Positions 1 through 7,257 of a DNA stretch of 7,647 nt are shown here, one piece after another. Position numbers and translations under genes: made by a program. Within the stretch, counting starts at the first letter, position 1; every line of letters starts with the position of its first letter. Source of the DNA: Planctomycetota bacterium (GTDB lineage: Bacteria > Planctomycetota > UBA8742 > SKZP01 > JAIOTL01). Under the pieces are notes generated by a model. The model searched no databases. It saw only the letters and a list, made by a program, of their open reading frames with translations, and was not told where the DNA came from. The stretch is from assembly GCA_021106775.1 (NCBI GenBank), contig JAIOTL010000103.1:1-7647 (forward strand). The letters are read 5' to 3'.

Positions 1-3000
1 ATTAATTTTCCGAGTAAAACTAAATTCAAACGGCGAAAGCTTGTTACCAGCATCGTCCGCCAGATAAATCTCAATCTTACTCAATCCATGTTTATACTCA
101 TCAAAAGGCATTAAATACAGAATATCCTCGATAATCGTAGCAACACCTGCGAATTTCTGCCCGTCAAGCATGATTACCAGACTTTCCTTGATTATCTTGC
201 CAGTTGATTTCACCTTGAATTTCAGCGTCTGATTCGGCGTACCAATCTCTATGTTTTCACTAATTTTACCCATGAATCGAATTGCGATTTTTATGTCTGG
301 CATTGAAAAGTTCAACGTTTTCAGGCTGAAATTCCCCGCGCTGTCAACTGCTTTCAATGTAATCTTATGCTCACCACCCGCTAAATCAAAGACATCAACA
401 TTATCAGCGAATTCCGTCTTCTTATCCTTGAAACTCGCAAAAGGTTTATCGTCAATCGCATACTGAAGCTCAGCTTCTTCATTTATCAGCGCGGTCAGAG
501 TGATAAAACCTGTGTCAGCTAGCTCAGCATCAATTTTCGCCTCAAGAATCACAGGTTGAGTATCATCGACCTTAAAACTCCAGGATACATCGTCGGTATT
601 ACCCGAAAAATCCTCAAGCACAACACGCACATTGTGTTGAACGTCCTTTTTCAGTTCAGCAGGCAGGTTCAACGTAAATCCGTCTCGTGAAATCGCGCAA
701 TCAGCGGTAACATCAGCATCATCGATATAAACCTTAACTTTATCCGACAGAATCCCTGCAATATGCACGAATTCAGCAGAAACCGTATCAACACTCTTGT
801 GATTCCCCAACGGAGTGATGTTTTTCAGTAATCGCGGCTTATAATCGAATGAAACATGAATATCAGCAAACGCCTGCTCACCCTCAACCTTCCAGCCCTG
901 CGCGTAAATCCAATAAGTTCCCGGTGCTGGATTCGCAATAAATATTTTCTCATTAGGCGTCGGAGAAGTTGACTTCGTGCGCTCTTCATGCATCCCATCA
1001 AGCTTCAGGTTGCCATTTTTATCGAAGAACAAAAATAAATCCAAATCAAATCCTTCACTGCTGCTCTCGGTCTTTATCGCCAGAAACCGCGTACCTTCAT
1101 CGATCCTGAACGGTCCGAACATCCAGGACGACTTCGGCAGAGGCGTTTCAGGGTCATCCTGCACAAAAACCTGATTCAAATAATGCTTTGTGCCCTTAAA
1201 CACAAAATTTACTGGTTGCGCATATTTCATTCTCCCAGACGCATCACGAGCACGAATTAACAGACTGTATTTCCCAGAAACCACGGGTGCATTTAAATTG
1301 TCAGGAAATTTCAACGTAAATGTATCAAGTTCCGCATTAATGCTTTTCGAGCAGTCAATCCAGTTAATCCCGCCGTTAATGCTTCCTTCAAGATAAACCT
1401 GATTACTGTTGTCAGAAATCGCGCCGGTTATCTCAAATGTCTCATTCGCACCAAGTAAAATGTCCTCAGAATACTGACCGTCAAACTCAATCTCAGGTGC
1501 TTGTCCCGGAATCTCCAAGCTTAATTTTGCTTTCAGACGTTTGTAAATAAACAAACTCTCGGTATTCATCAGCACTGCAAAACATTCCTTTGGTACGCGA
1601 ATATCTTCAAATTTTGATGGTTCGTTCAGTGTGATAATCCGAAAAGCGTCTGCAGCATGTCCCGACGTAAACTTCATATATTCAACTGGTGTAAACAGAT
1701 ACAGTTTCAAATTATCATCATTATTCACAGGATAGGGAAAATCTCTAGTACCTTGATAATTTGTCTGTTTTATTGTCTCAGAGTTGATTCTGAAAGGTCG
1801 AGAGGTTGTTGGATTTGGTGGAAACAGTAAGGATTTCAGCTCGGTAAGTTCAAAATCAATTTTATAGTCATTTTTACTCATTCTTGTTGAACTTACTCGA
1901 TTCTGTCGATTTTTTACAAACCCAGGCACCCTAAGGGTAAGATTATAATTCTTGTTTTCCTCTATGGTGTAATATTGAATCCCAGCGGCGCCAGCAGATG
2001 AAATCGTTGCTATTGTGTATCCGTTCTTACTTCCTTTTCCGAGTTCAAGCAGAGCCTTGCCGTCTTTACCCGTTATCCGTCTTACTGATGTCTGATTTGC
2101 ATCATTCCAATGCGATTTCGCATAGACTAGTGCTCCTTCGACAGGCTTGCCAGCAGAATCCTCCACTGTAACGTGAATTCTCGCAACATCCGTGTAACCT
2201 TTACCGGTTTTCGTGTAACCTGCAGTTTTCGGATTGTTCACCCGTGTTGTCGTTGGTACTGAATAATCATTTCCCCACCAATTATTTACTGCACCAATAT
2301 TGGACCTGTGATTGAATTTTTCCGTCGAATTCCAGGGTGCATCCATGTCCAGATGATTGATATCCCAATGAATCCAGTCGCCAAAGCTATAAATCTCATT
2401 CCACTGATGGTCTTCACCGTGATTTGTAACAATTGCTGTGGGAATCAGCATACTTCTACCCACCGCAGCAGCGATAATCGACTGCTCGCCGCACGAGCCG
2501 TAACCTTTGTAATAAATCTGAATCGCCTGTAAATCTTGAGTTTTATAGCCGAAATGCATAAAAGAGTCAGCAAAAGACCAGCTCACGTACTCATGCGCTC
2601 GCTTCATCGCCTGCTCGAAGGTTTCCGCACGCTTTGCATAATCAATCAATCTGCGCTTGTGAAAATTATTAGTAGGAAATAAACTGCGCCAGAAATCCCC
2701 TTTCTCAGGATTCGCATAAATATCCTGTTCCTTCCGAAGCCATGTCAATTCATCTACTCCGTGCTCCTCCATGCTCTTATGCCAGTACTCGCAGTTGATT
2801 CGTGCTGGTATCTCAAACAAAAGCCGTGGATGCACAACCCACCAGTAATAAATATCCGCAGGAATCTGCTGCCATGTTCTATTCTCACGCAAATATTCAA
2901 CCGTGGTTCTACCATCGTCAAGCTCAACGATTTTCGCATAACTAACCTGCTTGGCAACTTCGTAAATCCCCTTGGCGTTCTCAAGCAAAATATCATGCTG

Positions 3001-4905
3001 ATTTAACTCAAACATCGTCCGCAAAACCGGCGCAGGAGTATTTGCCACGGCAAAAATGATTTCATCACGCAAATGTTTCGGTGCATCCAGAATCATTTTT
3101 TCGTATGCTTCACTCACTTTACCCATGCTGCGCACCAGCAAAGCTTTGTCATCGTTGCCAATTGAATCGAAAAACGCTTCTTTGTCCTCTGGCTTTTCGA
3201 ATTCCTTCGACCAACCCATATATTCTTCGATAAAATATTTCATGATATTTTTTGTTTTTTTTGTTTTTTCAGATTCTAGACTATCGTGAAATTTTGGTTC
3301 TCTAAGATTCTCAAGTTCTTCCTTTAAGAAATATGGATTAAAGGTTGAAAAAAAGAATTTTACTTCACCTTCAGCATTCCCAACAAAAAAAGTCACACCT
3401 TCCTCATCCTCAAATATGCAAAAACGTGGGACAGCATATTCACCTGCATCTAATTCGTAAATTACATCATTTGTTTCGTTGTAATCGGGTGACACGAAAA
3501 ACTTCACTCGACCATCAGCAAGACCTATTGCGAAATCAACTGTATCATCGCTGTTCAACATAGCGCATGTTAGAGCAGAATATTTCAGATCTTTCAAAGC
3601 TTCTATCAAATTCTTTTGCATTTCAATCTTTTCAGGTTCATCGAAGGAGATTTTGCCTGCGTTTTCGCTTGTATTTTTGCGCCAGACAAGCTGTTTCTTG
3701 CTGTCAAAGTACATAATATCGGGTTTCGAATCATCGTTGTAGTCAAAGAAATCTGGATATGCATCCTTCTCGAAATCGAATATTACGATTTCCTTCTCAA
3801 AGTCTGCGTTATCGTAAATGCGTAAATCACCAGCGGTATTGACAATGACTGACTCAACACTCTTATCACCATTTAAATCAAGCACAAACGGTATAGTAGA
3901 ACAATCAATATCATCTTTCTTTATTGTTTTGGTTTTAGTAAATGTAGTCAGTTCTTTGGTCTCAGCATCGGGAATCCCAGTAAATACGTCGATTTCACCT
4001 GCTAAATTCCCAACATAAAGCCGATATTCAGTGTCGCTTACTTTCCACAGAAATGGAGCAGCAGCATATTCAGTTGTTACATTTATTTTCGGAGTAACTT
4101 TCTTGTCGTATGAGAAATACTTCGGTATATCGCCGTTTGCAATGTTTTCGCGGTAAAAAACACCCGTATCCGTAACATAAACAAAATCCTTGAGCATGTC
4201 CTGGTTGACATCGACGTAGGCACAGCAATTTACATCCTTTAGATTCAGCGTTTTCAGAATTTCTTCCGATTCATTCGCCTTGAAATATTCCTCAACCTTG
4301 ATGTTTTCGAGCATTTCAGGGGTTGCTTGCTGTTTGAAATCAGGAGCAAGCTGTGCTGACAATGCTGAACCTTCACAAAGCACCAGCAAATCTTGCTTTT
4401 TGTCGCTGTTTACATCCGCAAACCCAATTTTCGGATTGTTCGCAAGCTGCAATTCCTTGAAAATCTCGTCAGTCGCATAAAAATCCGGTCCAAGATAGCA
4501 CAAAACATGTCCTTCGCGAGTGCTAACAAACATATCTGCATAACCGTCAATATTTATGTCGCTGAAAACAAGCCAATATGGCGTTTCCTTCAAAATAGCA
4601 GCATTTAACTCGATTTTTGAAAGCTCATCGAGATTACGCCTGAGTCCAAGCTGCCAATCCGCAGGTACAACATCTTTAATTTTCGAATTCAATAACGGTA
4701 TCGGCGAAGCAACAGCAGGTTCAATTTTGTTTTCTACGCTGTTTACATACCATGAAACAAACTGTCCGGGTGCGAGAATTGTTTCCTCAGTTAATGCAAT
4801 CTGTTCGAAATTTTGGTTCATTTTGTCTGAAACCGTGTTATTATCGCCAGTCGCTAACACAAAAGTGCATAACAGAATAATCATCAATAATATTGTTACC
4901 CGCAT
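1..4905 (-). CDS. Giant secreted protein: FG-GAP/VCBS-like propeller, transglutaminase-like core, Ig-like and PPC-like domains (3' end beyond window)
   Basis: The frame is open for 1635 codons with no stop. The ATG at 4905 follows GGAGG by 5 nt and opens a signal peptide (MRVTILLMIILLCTFVLA, cleavage near residue 18). Residues about 105-530 carry recurring DxNxDxxxD-type loops (D116, D164, D232, D343, D388, then N451 and E499 variants), as in calcium-binding FG-GAP/VCBS propellers. Residues 536-555 are a Lys/Glu/Thr-rich linker, and about 556-790 look helical. A transglutaminase-like core follows, with GSCGEQ (C805), HQWNEIY (H833) and HWDIN (D848) forming the family's Cys-His-Asp triad. Residues about 908-975 resemble a carboxypeptidase-regulatory-like domain (VEDSAGKPVEGALV). 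Residues about 1136-1240 and 1356-1635 are Ig-like units with D-x-x-G-N turns, and 1240-1355 resemble a PPC domain (DLDLFLFF, PGTYWIYAQGW). I infer an extracellular or surface protein that hydrolyses or cross-links peptides or amides; the substrate is unknown. The anchor or sorting signal, if any, lies off the left edge. Domain calls are by eye; the triad and signal peptide are the firmest. Confidence 0.9.
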   Translation of the reverse strand, partial: MRVTILLMIILLCTFVLATGDNNTVSDKMNQNFEQIALTEETILAPGQFVSWYVNSVENKIEPAVASPIPLLNSKIKDVVPADWQLGLRRNLDELSKIELNAAILKETPYWLVFSDINIDGYADMFVSTREGHVLCYLGPDFYATDEIFKELQLANNPKIGFADVNSDKKQDLLVLCEGSALSAQLAPDFKQQATPEMLENIKVEEYFKANESEEILKTLNLKDVNCCAYVDVNQDMLKDFVYVTDTGVFYRENIANGDIPKYFSYDKKVTPKINVTTEYAAAPFLWKVSDTEYRLYVGNLAGEIDVFTGIPDAETKELTTFTKTKTIKKDDIDCSTIPFVLDLNGDKSVESVIVNTAGDLRIYDNADFEKEIVIFDFEKDAYPDFFDYNDDSKPDIMYFDSKKQLVWRKNTSENAGKISFDEPEKIEMQKNLIEALKDLKYSALTCAMLNSDDTVDFAIGLADGRVKFFVSPDYNETNDVIYELDAGEYAVPRFCIFEDEEGVTFFVGNAEGEVKFFFSTFNPYFLKEELENLREPKFHDSLESEKTKKTKNIMKYFIEEYMGWSKEFEKPEDKEAFFDSIGNDDKALLVRSMGKVSEAYEKMILDAPKHLRDEIIFAVANTPAPVLRTMFELNQHDILLENAKGIYEVAKQVSYAKIVELDDGRTTVEYLRENRTWQQIPADIYYWWVVHPRLLFEIPARINCEYWHKSMEEHGVDELTWLRKEQDIYANPEKGDFWRSLFPTNNFHKRRLIDYAKRAETFEQAMKRAHEYVSWSFADSFMHFGYKTQDLQAIQIYYKGYGSCGEQSIIAAAVGRSMLIPTAIVTNHGEDHQWNEIYSFGDWIHWDINHLDMDAPWNSTEKFNHRSNIGAVNNWWGNDYSVPTTTRVNNPKTAGYTKTGKGYTDVARIHVTVEDSAGKPVEGALVYAKSHWNDANQTSVRRITGKDGKALLELGKGSKNGYTIATISSAGAAGIQYYTIEENKNYNLTLRVPGFVKNRQNRVSSTRMSKNDYKIDFELTELKSLLFPPNPTTSRPFRINSETIKQTNYQGTRDFPYPVNNDDNLKLYLFTPVEYMKFTSGHAADAFRIITLNEPSKFEDIRVPKECFAVLMNTESLFIYKRLKAKLSLEIPGQAPEIEFDGQYSEDILLGANETFEITGAISDNSNQVYLEGSINGGINWIDCSKSINAELDTFTLKFPDNLNAPVVSGKYSLLIRARDASGRMKYAQPVNFVFKGTKHYLNQVFVQDDPETPLPKSSWMFGPFRIDEGTRFLAIKTESSSEGFDLDLFLFFDKNGNLKLDGMHEERTKSTSPTPNEKIFIANPAPGTYWIYAQGWKVEGEQAFADIHVSFDYKPRLLKNITPLGNHKSVDTVSAEFVHIAGILSDKVKVYIDDADVTADCAISRDGFTLNLPAELKKDVQHNVRVVLEDFSGNTDDVSWSFKVDDTQPVILEAKIDAELADTGFITLTALINEEAELQYAIDDKPFASFKDKKTEFADNVDVFDLAGGEHKITLKAVDSAGNFSLKTLNFSMPDIKIAIRFMGKISENIEIGTPNQTLKFKVKSTGKIIKESLVIMLDGQKFAGVATIIEDILYLMPFDEYKHGLSKIEIYLADDAGNKLSPFEFSFTRKIN
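3248..3269 (-). repeat. Homopolymer cluster A6-C-A8-C-A6 inside the giant gene
   Basis: On the coding (minus) strand three A runs of 6, 8 and 6 bases are separated by single C bases. They encode the KTKKTK part of the linker (residues 547-552) between propeller and helical/transglutaminase half. Such runs are prone to polymerase slippage. Loss of one A gives Q-K-I-S and then TGA, so the protein ends after residue 554. Gain of one A gives a stop after about residue 585. As sequenced, the frame is intact. Confidence 0.85.
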
Positions 4906-4910
4906 TTTTT

Positions 4911-4915
4911 CCTCC
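4911..4915 (-). promoter_or_regulatory. Ribosome binding site of the giant secreted protein gene
   Basis: The coding strand reads TTGGAGG, then five A bases, then ATG. The frame stays open a little further upstream, but this consensus Shine-Dalgarno site and the hydrophobic signal sequence directly after the ATG fix the start at 4905. Confidence 0.85.
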
Positions 4916-4990
4916 AAAGACAATATTTTTTCGGATATTTTAGTTAATTTTCTTACGTTTGATAGTAATTTCAATTCGAAATAAGCTTTC

Positions 4991-4995
4991 AAGGA
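4991..4995 (+). promoter_or_regulatory. Ribosome binding site that sets the lpdA start
   Basis: AAGGA lies 5 nt before the ATG at 5001. An in-frame TTG at 4959 would add 14 residues (beginning with I-V-I-S-I-R), but it lacks a good ribosome site. The family's N-terminal beta strand and GxGxxG loop begin within ten residues of the 5001 start, as expected. Confidence 0.8.
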
Positions 4996-5000
4996 AATTC

Positions 5001-6464
5001 ATGAACACACAATATGATTTAATATTTTTCGGCAGTGGACCAGGCGGATATGTAGCTGCGGTCGAAGCTGCATCATACGGGCTTAAAACTGCAATCATCG
5101 AAAAAGCTGAGCCAGGCGGAATCTGCTTGAATTGGGGATGCATCCCGACAAAAACGCTGCTCGATTCCGTTAAGCTTCTGGACAAAATAAAAAAAGCTGA
5201 CAGATTCGGCATTTCTGTTCCAAAAAACGACATAACTTTCGACCTTGACAAAATTGTGAAGCGTTCGCGAGATATGTCCGCCAAACTTTCCAAAGGTGTT
5301 GAATATTTGCTTAAAATTAATGAAATCAGTCACTTCGCAGCACAAGCAACGTTTCTTGATGCGCATACATTGAAATTGGAAGCTGTCGAACGCACAAAAG
5401 ATATGCTGCCTGATTCAATTTCTGCAAAATATATAATTATTGCAACCGGCGCAAGTGCTCGTGCGCTTCCGGGGATTGTGCCTGACGATGAGCGCATAAT
5501 TACATATCGCAAAGCAATGGTGCCAACAAAATTACCAGAAAAACTCGCGATTTTGGGTGCAGGTACAATCGGCGTTGAATTCGCATACTTTTATAATTCG
5601 CTTGGTGTTGAAATACACTTGTTCGAAATGCTGCCAAGAATTGTGCCAAATGATGACCCGCAAGCATCTGAATTGCTAGCTGCGGAATTTAAACGCAAAA
5701 AAGTTAAAATTTACCCATGCACAATGGTTTCTCAGGTTGAAAAAACAGAAACTGGCTTGAAGTTGACATGTGAAGCAGCGTCTAAGGAGAAGGATGCCCA
5801 AAAGATAAAACGTCCTGATGTGCTTGAAGTTGACCAGCTTTTGGTTTCAGTCGGTGTCGCGCCCAACACAACCGGTTTAGGGTTTGAAAACGCAGGAATT
5901 GAACTGGACAAGGGATTTGTGAAAGTTGACAAAACCAACGCCAGCTATCAGACGAATGTGTCTGGTATTCATGCCATCGGCGATGTATCGGGTATGCCGC
6001 TTCTTGCGCACAAAGCATCTCACGAAGGAATCATCTGCGTTCAGTGGATTGCGCACAATGAAGGTAAACGCAAACACGCGCCTAATCCTATTAATTACAA
6101 CCTTGTGCCGGGTGTTACGTTCACAGAGCCTGAAATCGCAAGTGTTGGAATGAACGAAGAATCAGCTGTAAATGCTGGTTTCGAGGTTAAAACCGGATTT
6201 TTTCCTTATTCAGCGAACGGCAGAGCAGCTGCGATGAATGAAAAACGCGGCTTCGTAAAGCTCATATTTGATAATAAAACTGAAAAATTGCTTGGCGGAG
6301 TCGTTGCAGGTGCAAATGCCGGCGAGGTGCTGTCAAATATCATCTGCCCCCTAAACATGAATGGGAATCTTGAACGCGTCAAGGAAATTATGCTTCCGCA
6401 TCCATCACTCGCAGAGATGATTACCGAGGCAGCACGAATCGCCGACGGCACGAAACTTATGTAA
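5001..6464 (+). CDS. lpdA: Dihydrolipoyl dehydrogenase (E3)
   Basis: This 487-residue flavoprotein reoxidises dihydrolipoyl groups on E2 or H-protein subunits with NAD+, in the cytoplasm, as the shared E3 of pyruvate, 2-oxoglutarate or branched-chain dehydrogenases and of glycine cleavage. It has the FAD loop GSGPGG (residues 11-16), the redox pair in GGICLNWGCIPTK (C42 and C47) and a second Rossmann loop GAGTIG (186-191) with E209 ending the next strand, which favours NAD over NADP. A second FAD motif, AIGD, lies at 325-328, and the C-terminal HPSLAE gives catalytic H467 and E472. That His-Glu pair and the CxxxxC disulfide separate it from mercuric reductase and transhydrogenase. Length is slightly above the usual 460-480, partly from a Lys-rich insertion near residues 256-270 (ASKEKDAQKIKRP). 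No E1, E2 or glycine-cleavage gene adjoins it in the window, so its partner complex is not shown here. Confidence 0.95.
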   Translation: MNTQYDLIFFGSGPGGYVAAVEAASYGLKTAIIEKAEPGGICLNWGCIPTKTLLDSVKLLDKIKKADRFGISVPKNDITFDLDKIVKRSRDMSAKLSKGVEYLLKINEISHFAAQATFLDAHTLKLEAVERTKDMLPDSISAKYIIIATGASARALPGIVPDDERIITYRKAMVPTKLPEKLAILGAGTIGVEFAYFYNSLGVEIHLFEMLPRIVPNDDPQASELLAAEFKRKKVKIYPCTMVSQVEKTETGLKLTCEAASKEKDAQKIKRPDVLEVDQLLVSVGVAPNTTGLGFENAGIELDKGFVKVDKTNASYQTNVSGIHAIGDVSGMPLLAHKASHEGIICVQWIAHNEGKRKHAPNPINYNLVPGVTFTEPEIASVGMNEESAVNAGFEVKTGFFPYSANGRAAAMNEKRGFVKLIFDNKTEKLLGGVVAGANAGEVLSNIICPLNMNGNLERVKEIMLPHPSLAEMITEAARIADGTKLM

Positions 6465-6477
6465 TATTTAAGTTGTG

Positions 6478-6486
6478 TGATATAAT
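6478..6486 (+). promoter_or_regulatory. Extended -10 promoter for the nucleotidyltransferase-RRM gene
   Basis: TGATATAAT matches the extended -10 consensus (TGnTATAAT) exactly. It lies just after the lpdA stop codon and about 45 bases before the ATG at 6531, giving an expected leader of roughly 35-40 nt. The -35 position (around 6457-6463) overlaps the lpdA end and is poor, which extended -10 promoters tolerate. In an AT-rich spacer a chance match is possible. Confidence 0.5.
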
Positions 6487-6519
6487 TTTTTGTATTTGTT
6501 TCTGATTTTGTGAAATTTT

Positions 6520-6525
6520 GAGGTG
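6520..6525 (+). promoter_or_regulatory. Ribosome binding site of the nucleotidyltransferase-RRM gene
   Basis: GAGGTG sits 5 nt upstream of the ATG at 6531 and forms part of the longer anti-16S match GAGGTGAT. It supports this start. Confidence 0.8.
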
Positions 6526-6530
6526 ATGTT

Positions 6531-7241
6531 ATGGATTACGGCAAAATTTTGACTCTTAATGAATTTGTGACGATTCGGGAAACTCAGGATTTGGGACAGA
6601 TTGTAGCGACCTCAGGCGGATTTGACCCGATTCACCCCGGGCATGCAAGCTGTCTGATTGAATCCAAGAAACTTGGCGAAACTCTCATTGTGATTGTAAA
6701 CGGTGACGGATTTCTGCGAAACAAGAAGGGGAGAGCTTTTCAAGACCTTGAGACGCGCTGTTTCATTGTTTCATGTGTGCGAGGTGTTGATTTTGTTGTA
6801 GGTTATGAAACAAATACAGACATGACCGTTATTGAGCCCTTGCGTGCTATAAAACCGCACATTTTTACGAAGGGTGGTGACAGAACGGATATCAGCAACG
6901 TACCTGAATATCATATTTGCCAGGAAATGGGTACGAAATTTGTTGCCGGTGTTGGATTGCCGAAAAAATGGAGCAGCTCAGATTCACTAAAGGATTGGGC
7001 GCAATTTACGATAAATCGGCGTGTAATTGTGACTAATCTTCCTGAAGACACGGAAACTGACGAATTGATGAAGATTTTTTCTGAGTATGGGTCGGTTACG
7101 AATGTCGAACTGCGGAATCTTGCGGACAGTTTAATCGGCTTCGTTACGATGCACAATATTGAGCTGGCAAAAGAGGCAGCAATAAATCTCAGTTTGTATG
7201 AATTGCGCGGAAACATCATCTCAACAGTCGTCGAAACGTAA
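6531..7241 (+). CDS. Cytidylyltransferase-family nucleotidyltransferase with C-terminal RRM domain
   Basis: This is a 236-residue, two-domain protein. Residues about 5-155 form a cytidylyltransferase-like Rossmann domain. It starts with KILTLNEF, like RfaE2/HldE-type enzymes, then has SGGFDPIHPGH with the HxGH nucleotide-binding motif (H35, H38), a variant of the usual VNxD strand (IVNGDGFLRNKKG), KPHIFTKGGDR (109-118), and a Ser-rich KKWSSSDSL (145-153) where the family has its TS/SS phosphate-binding motif. Such enzymes transfer CMP or AMP to a phosphorylated sugar, polyol or similar acceptor; the acceptor is not readable here. Residues about 163-234 look like an RRM: RNP2-like VIVTNLP (165-171), helix TDELMKIFSEYGSV, RNP1-like LIGFVTM (201-207), then helix and last strand. 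Known relatives of the first domain usually end near residue 160, so the RRM is an appended domain. The gene is cytoplasmic and lies 66 bases after lpdA with its own apparent promoter. No acceptor-pathway gene is nearby. Confidence 0.85.
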   Translation: MDYGKILTLNEFVTIRETQDLGQIVATSGGFDPIHPGHASCLIESKKLGETLIVIVNGDGFLRNKKGRAFQDLETRCFIVSCVRGVDFVVGYETNTDMTVIEPLRAIKPHIFTKGGDRTDISNVPEYHICQEMGTKFVAGVGLPKKWSSSDSLKDWAQFTINRRVIVTNLPEDTETDELMKIFSEYGSVTNVELRNLADSLIGFVTMHNIELAKEAAINLSLYELRGNIISTVVET

Positions 7242-7257
7242 CTGACTGTAGAAAAAG

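Larger units (their letters stand above)
4906..5000. promoter_or_regulatory. Divergent intergenic region between the giant protein gene and lpdA
   Basis: This AT-rich spacer of 95 bases separates two outward-facing genes, so it should hold both promoters. I see no convincing hexamer pair. On the plus strand TTGATA (4959) and TAAGCT (4982) are 17 bases apart, but transcription would then begin inside the ribosome binding site. On the minus strand TTGAAA and TACTAT are 19 bases apart. No clear operator palindrome was found. The promoter role is inferred from layout only. Confidence 0.45.

Noticed and set aside
2191..2220. Direct repeat of CGTGTAACC twice, 21 bases apart
   Set aside because: It simply encodes the repeated G-Y-T of the peptide GYTKTGKGYT; two short copies do not support a mobile-element or regulatory repeat.
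3248..3270. T-rich stretch as a plus-strand intrinsic terminator
   Set aside because: It has no GC-rich stem before it, no plus-strand gene ends there, and it lies inside the intact minus-strand gene.
4843..4905. Lipoprotein signal at Cys13 of the giant protein
   Set aside because: The residues before Cys13 (I-L-L) do not fit a lipobox and the Cys lies within the hydrophobic core; cleavage after V-L-A near residue 18 fits better.
4556..4984. Plus-strand open frame of 142 codons, the longest plus-strand frame opposite the giant gene
   Set aside because: It lies antisense to the start and propeller of the intact minus-strand gene, lacks a ribosome site and recognisable motifs, and is a shadow of that gene's codon use.
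4959..5000. Earlier TTG start for lpdA
   Set aside because: It adds 14 residues not seen in the family, and AAGGA sits correctly before the ATG at 5001.
4940..5293. Minus-strand open frame of 117 codons over the start of lpdA
   Set aside because: It overlaps the conserved FAD and redox-motif region of lpdA in antisense and has no features of its own.
7242..7257. Bidirectional terminator between the convergent genes
   Set aside because: The 16-base gap has no inverted repeat, and I found no clear hairpin in the adjoining gene ends.
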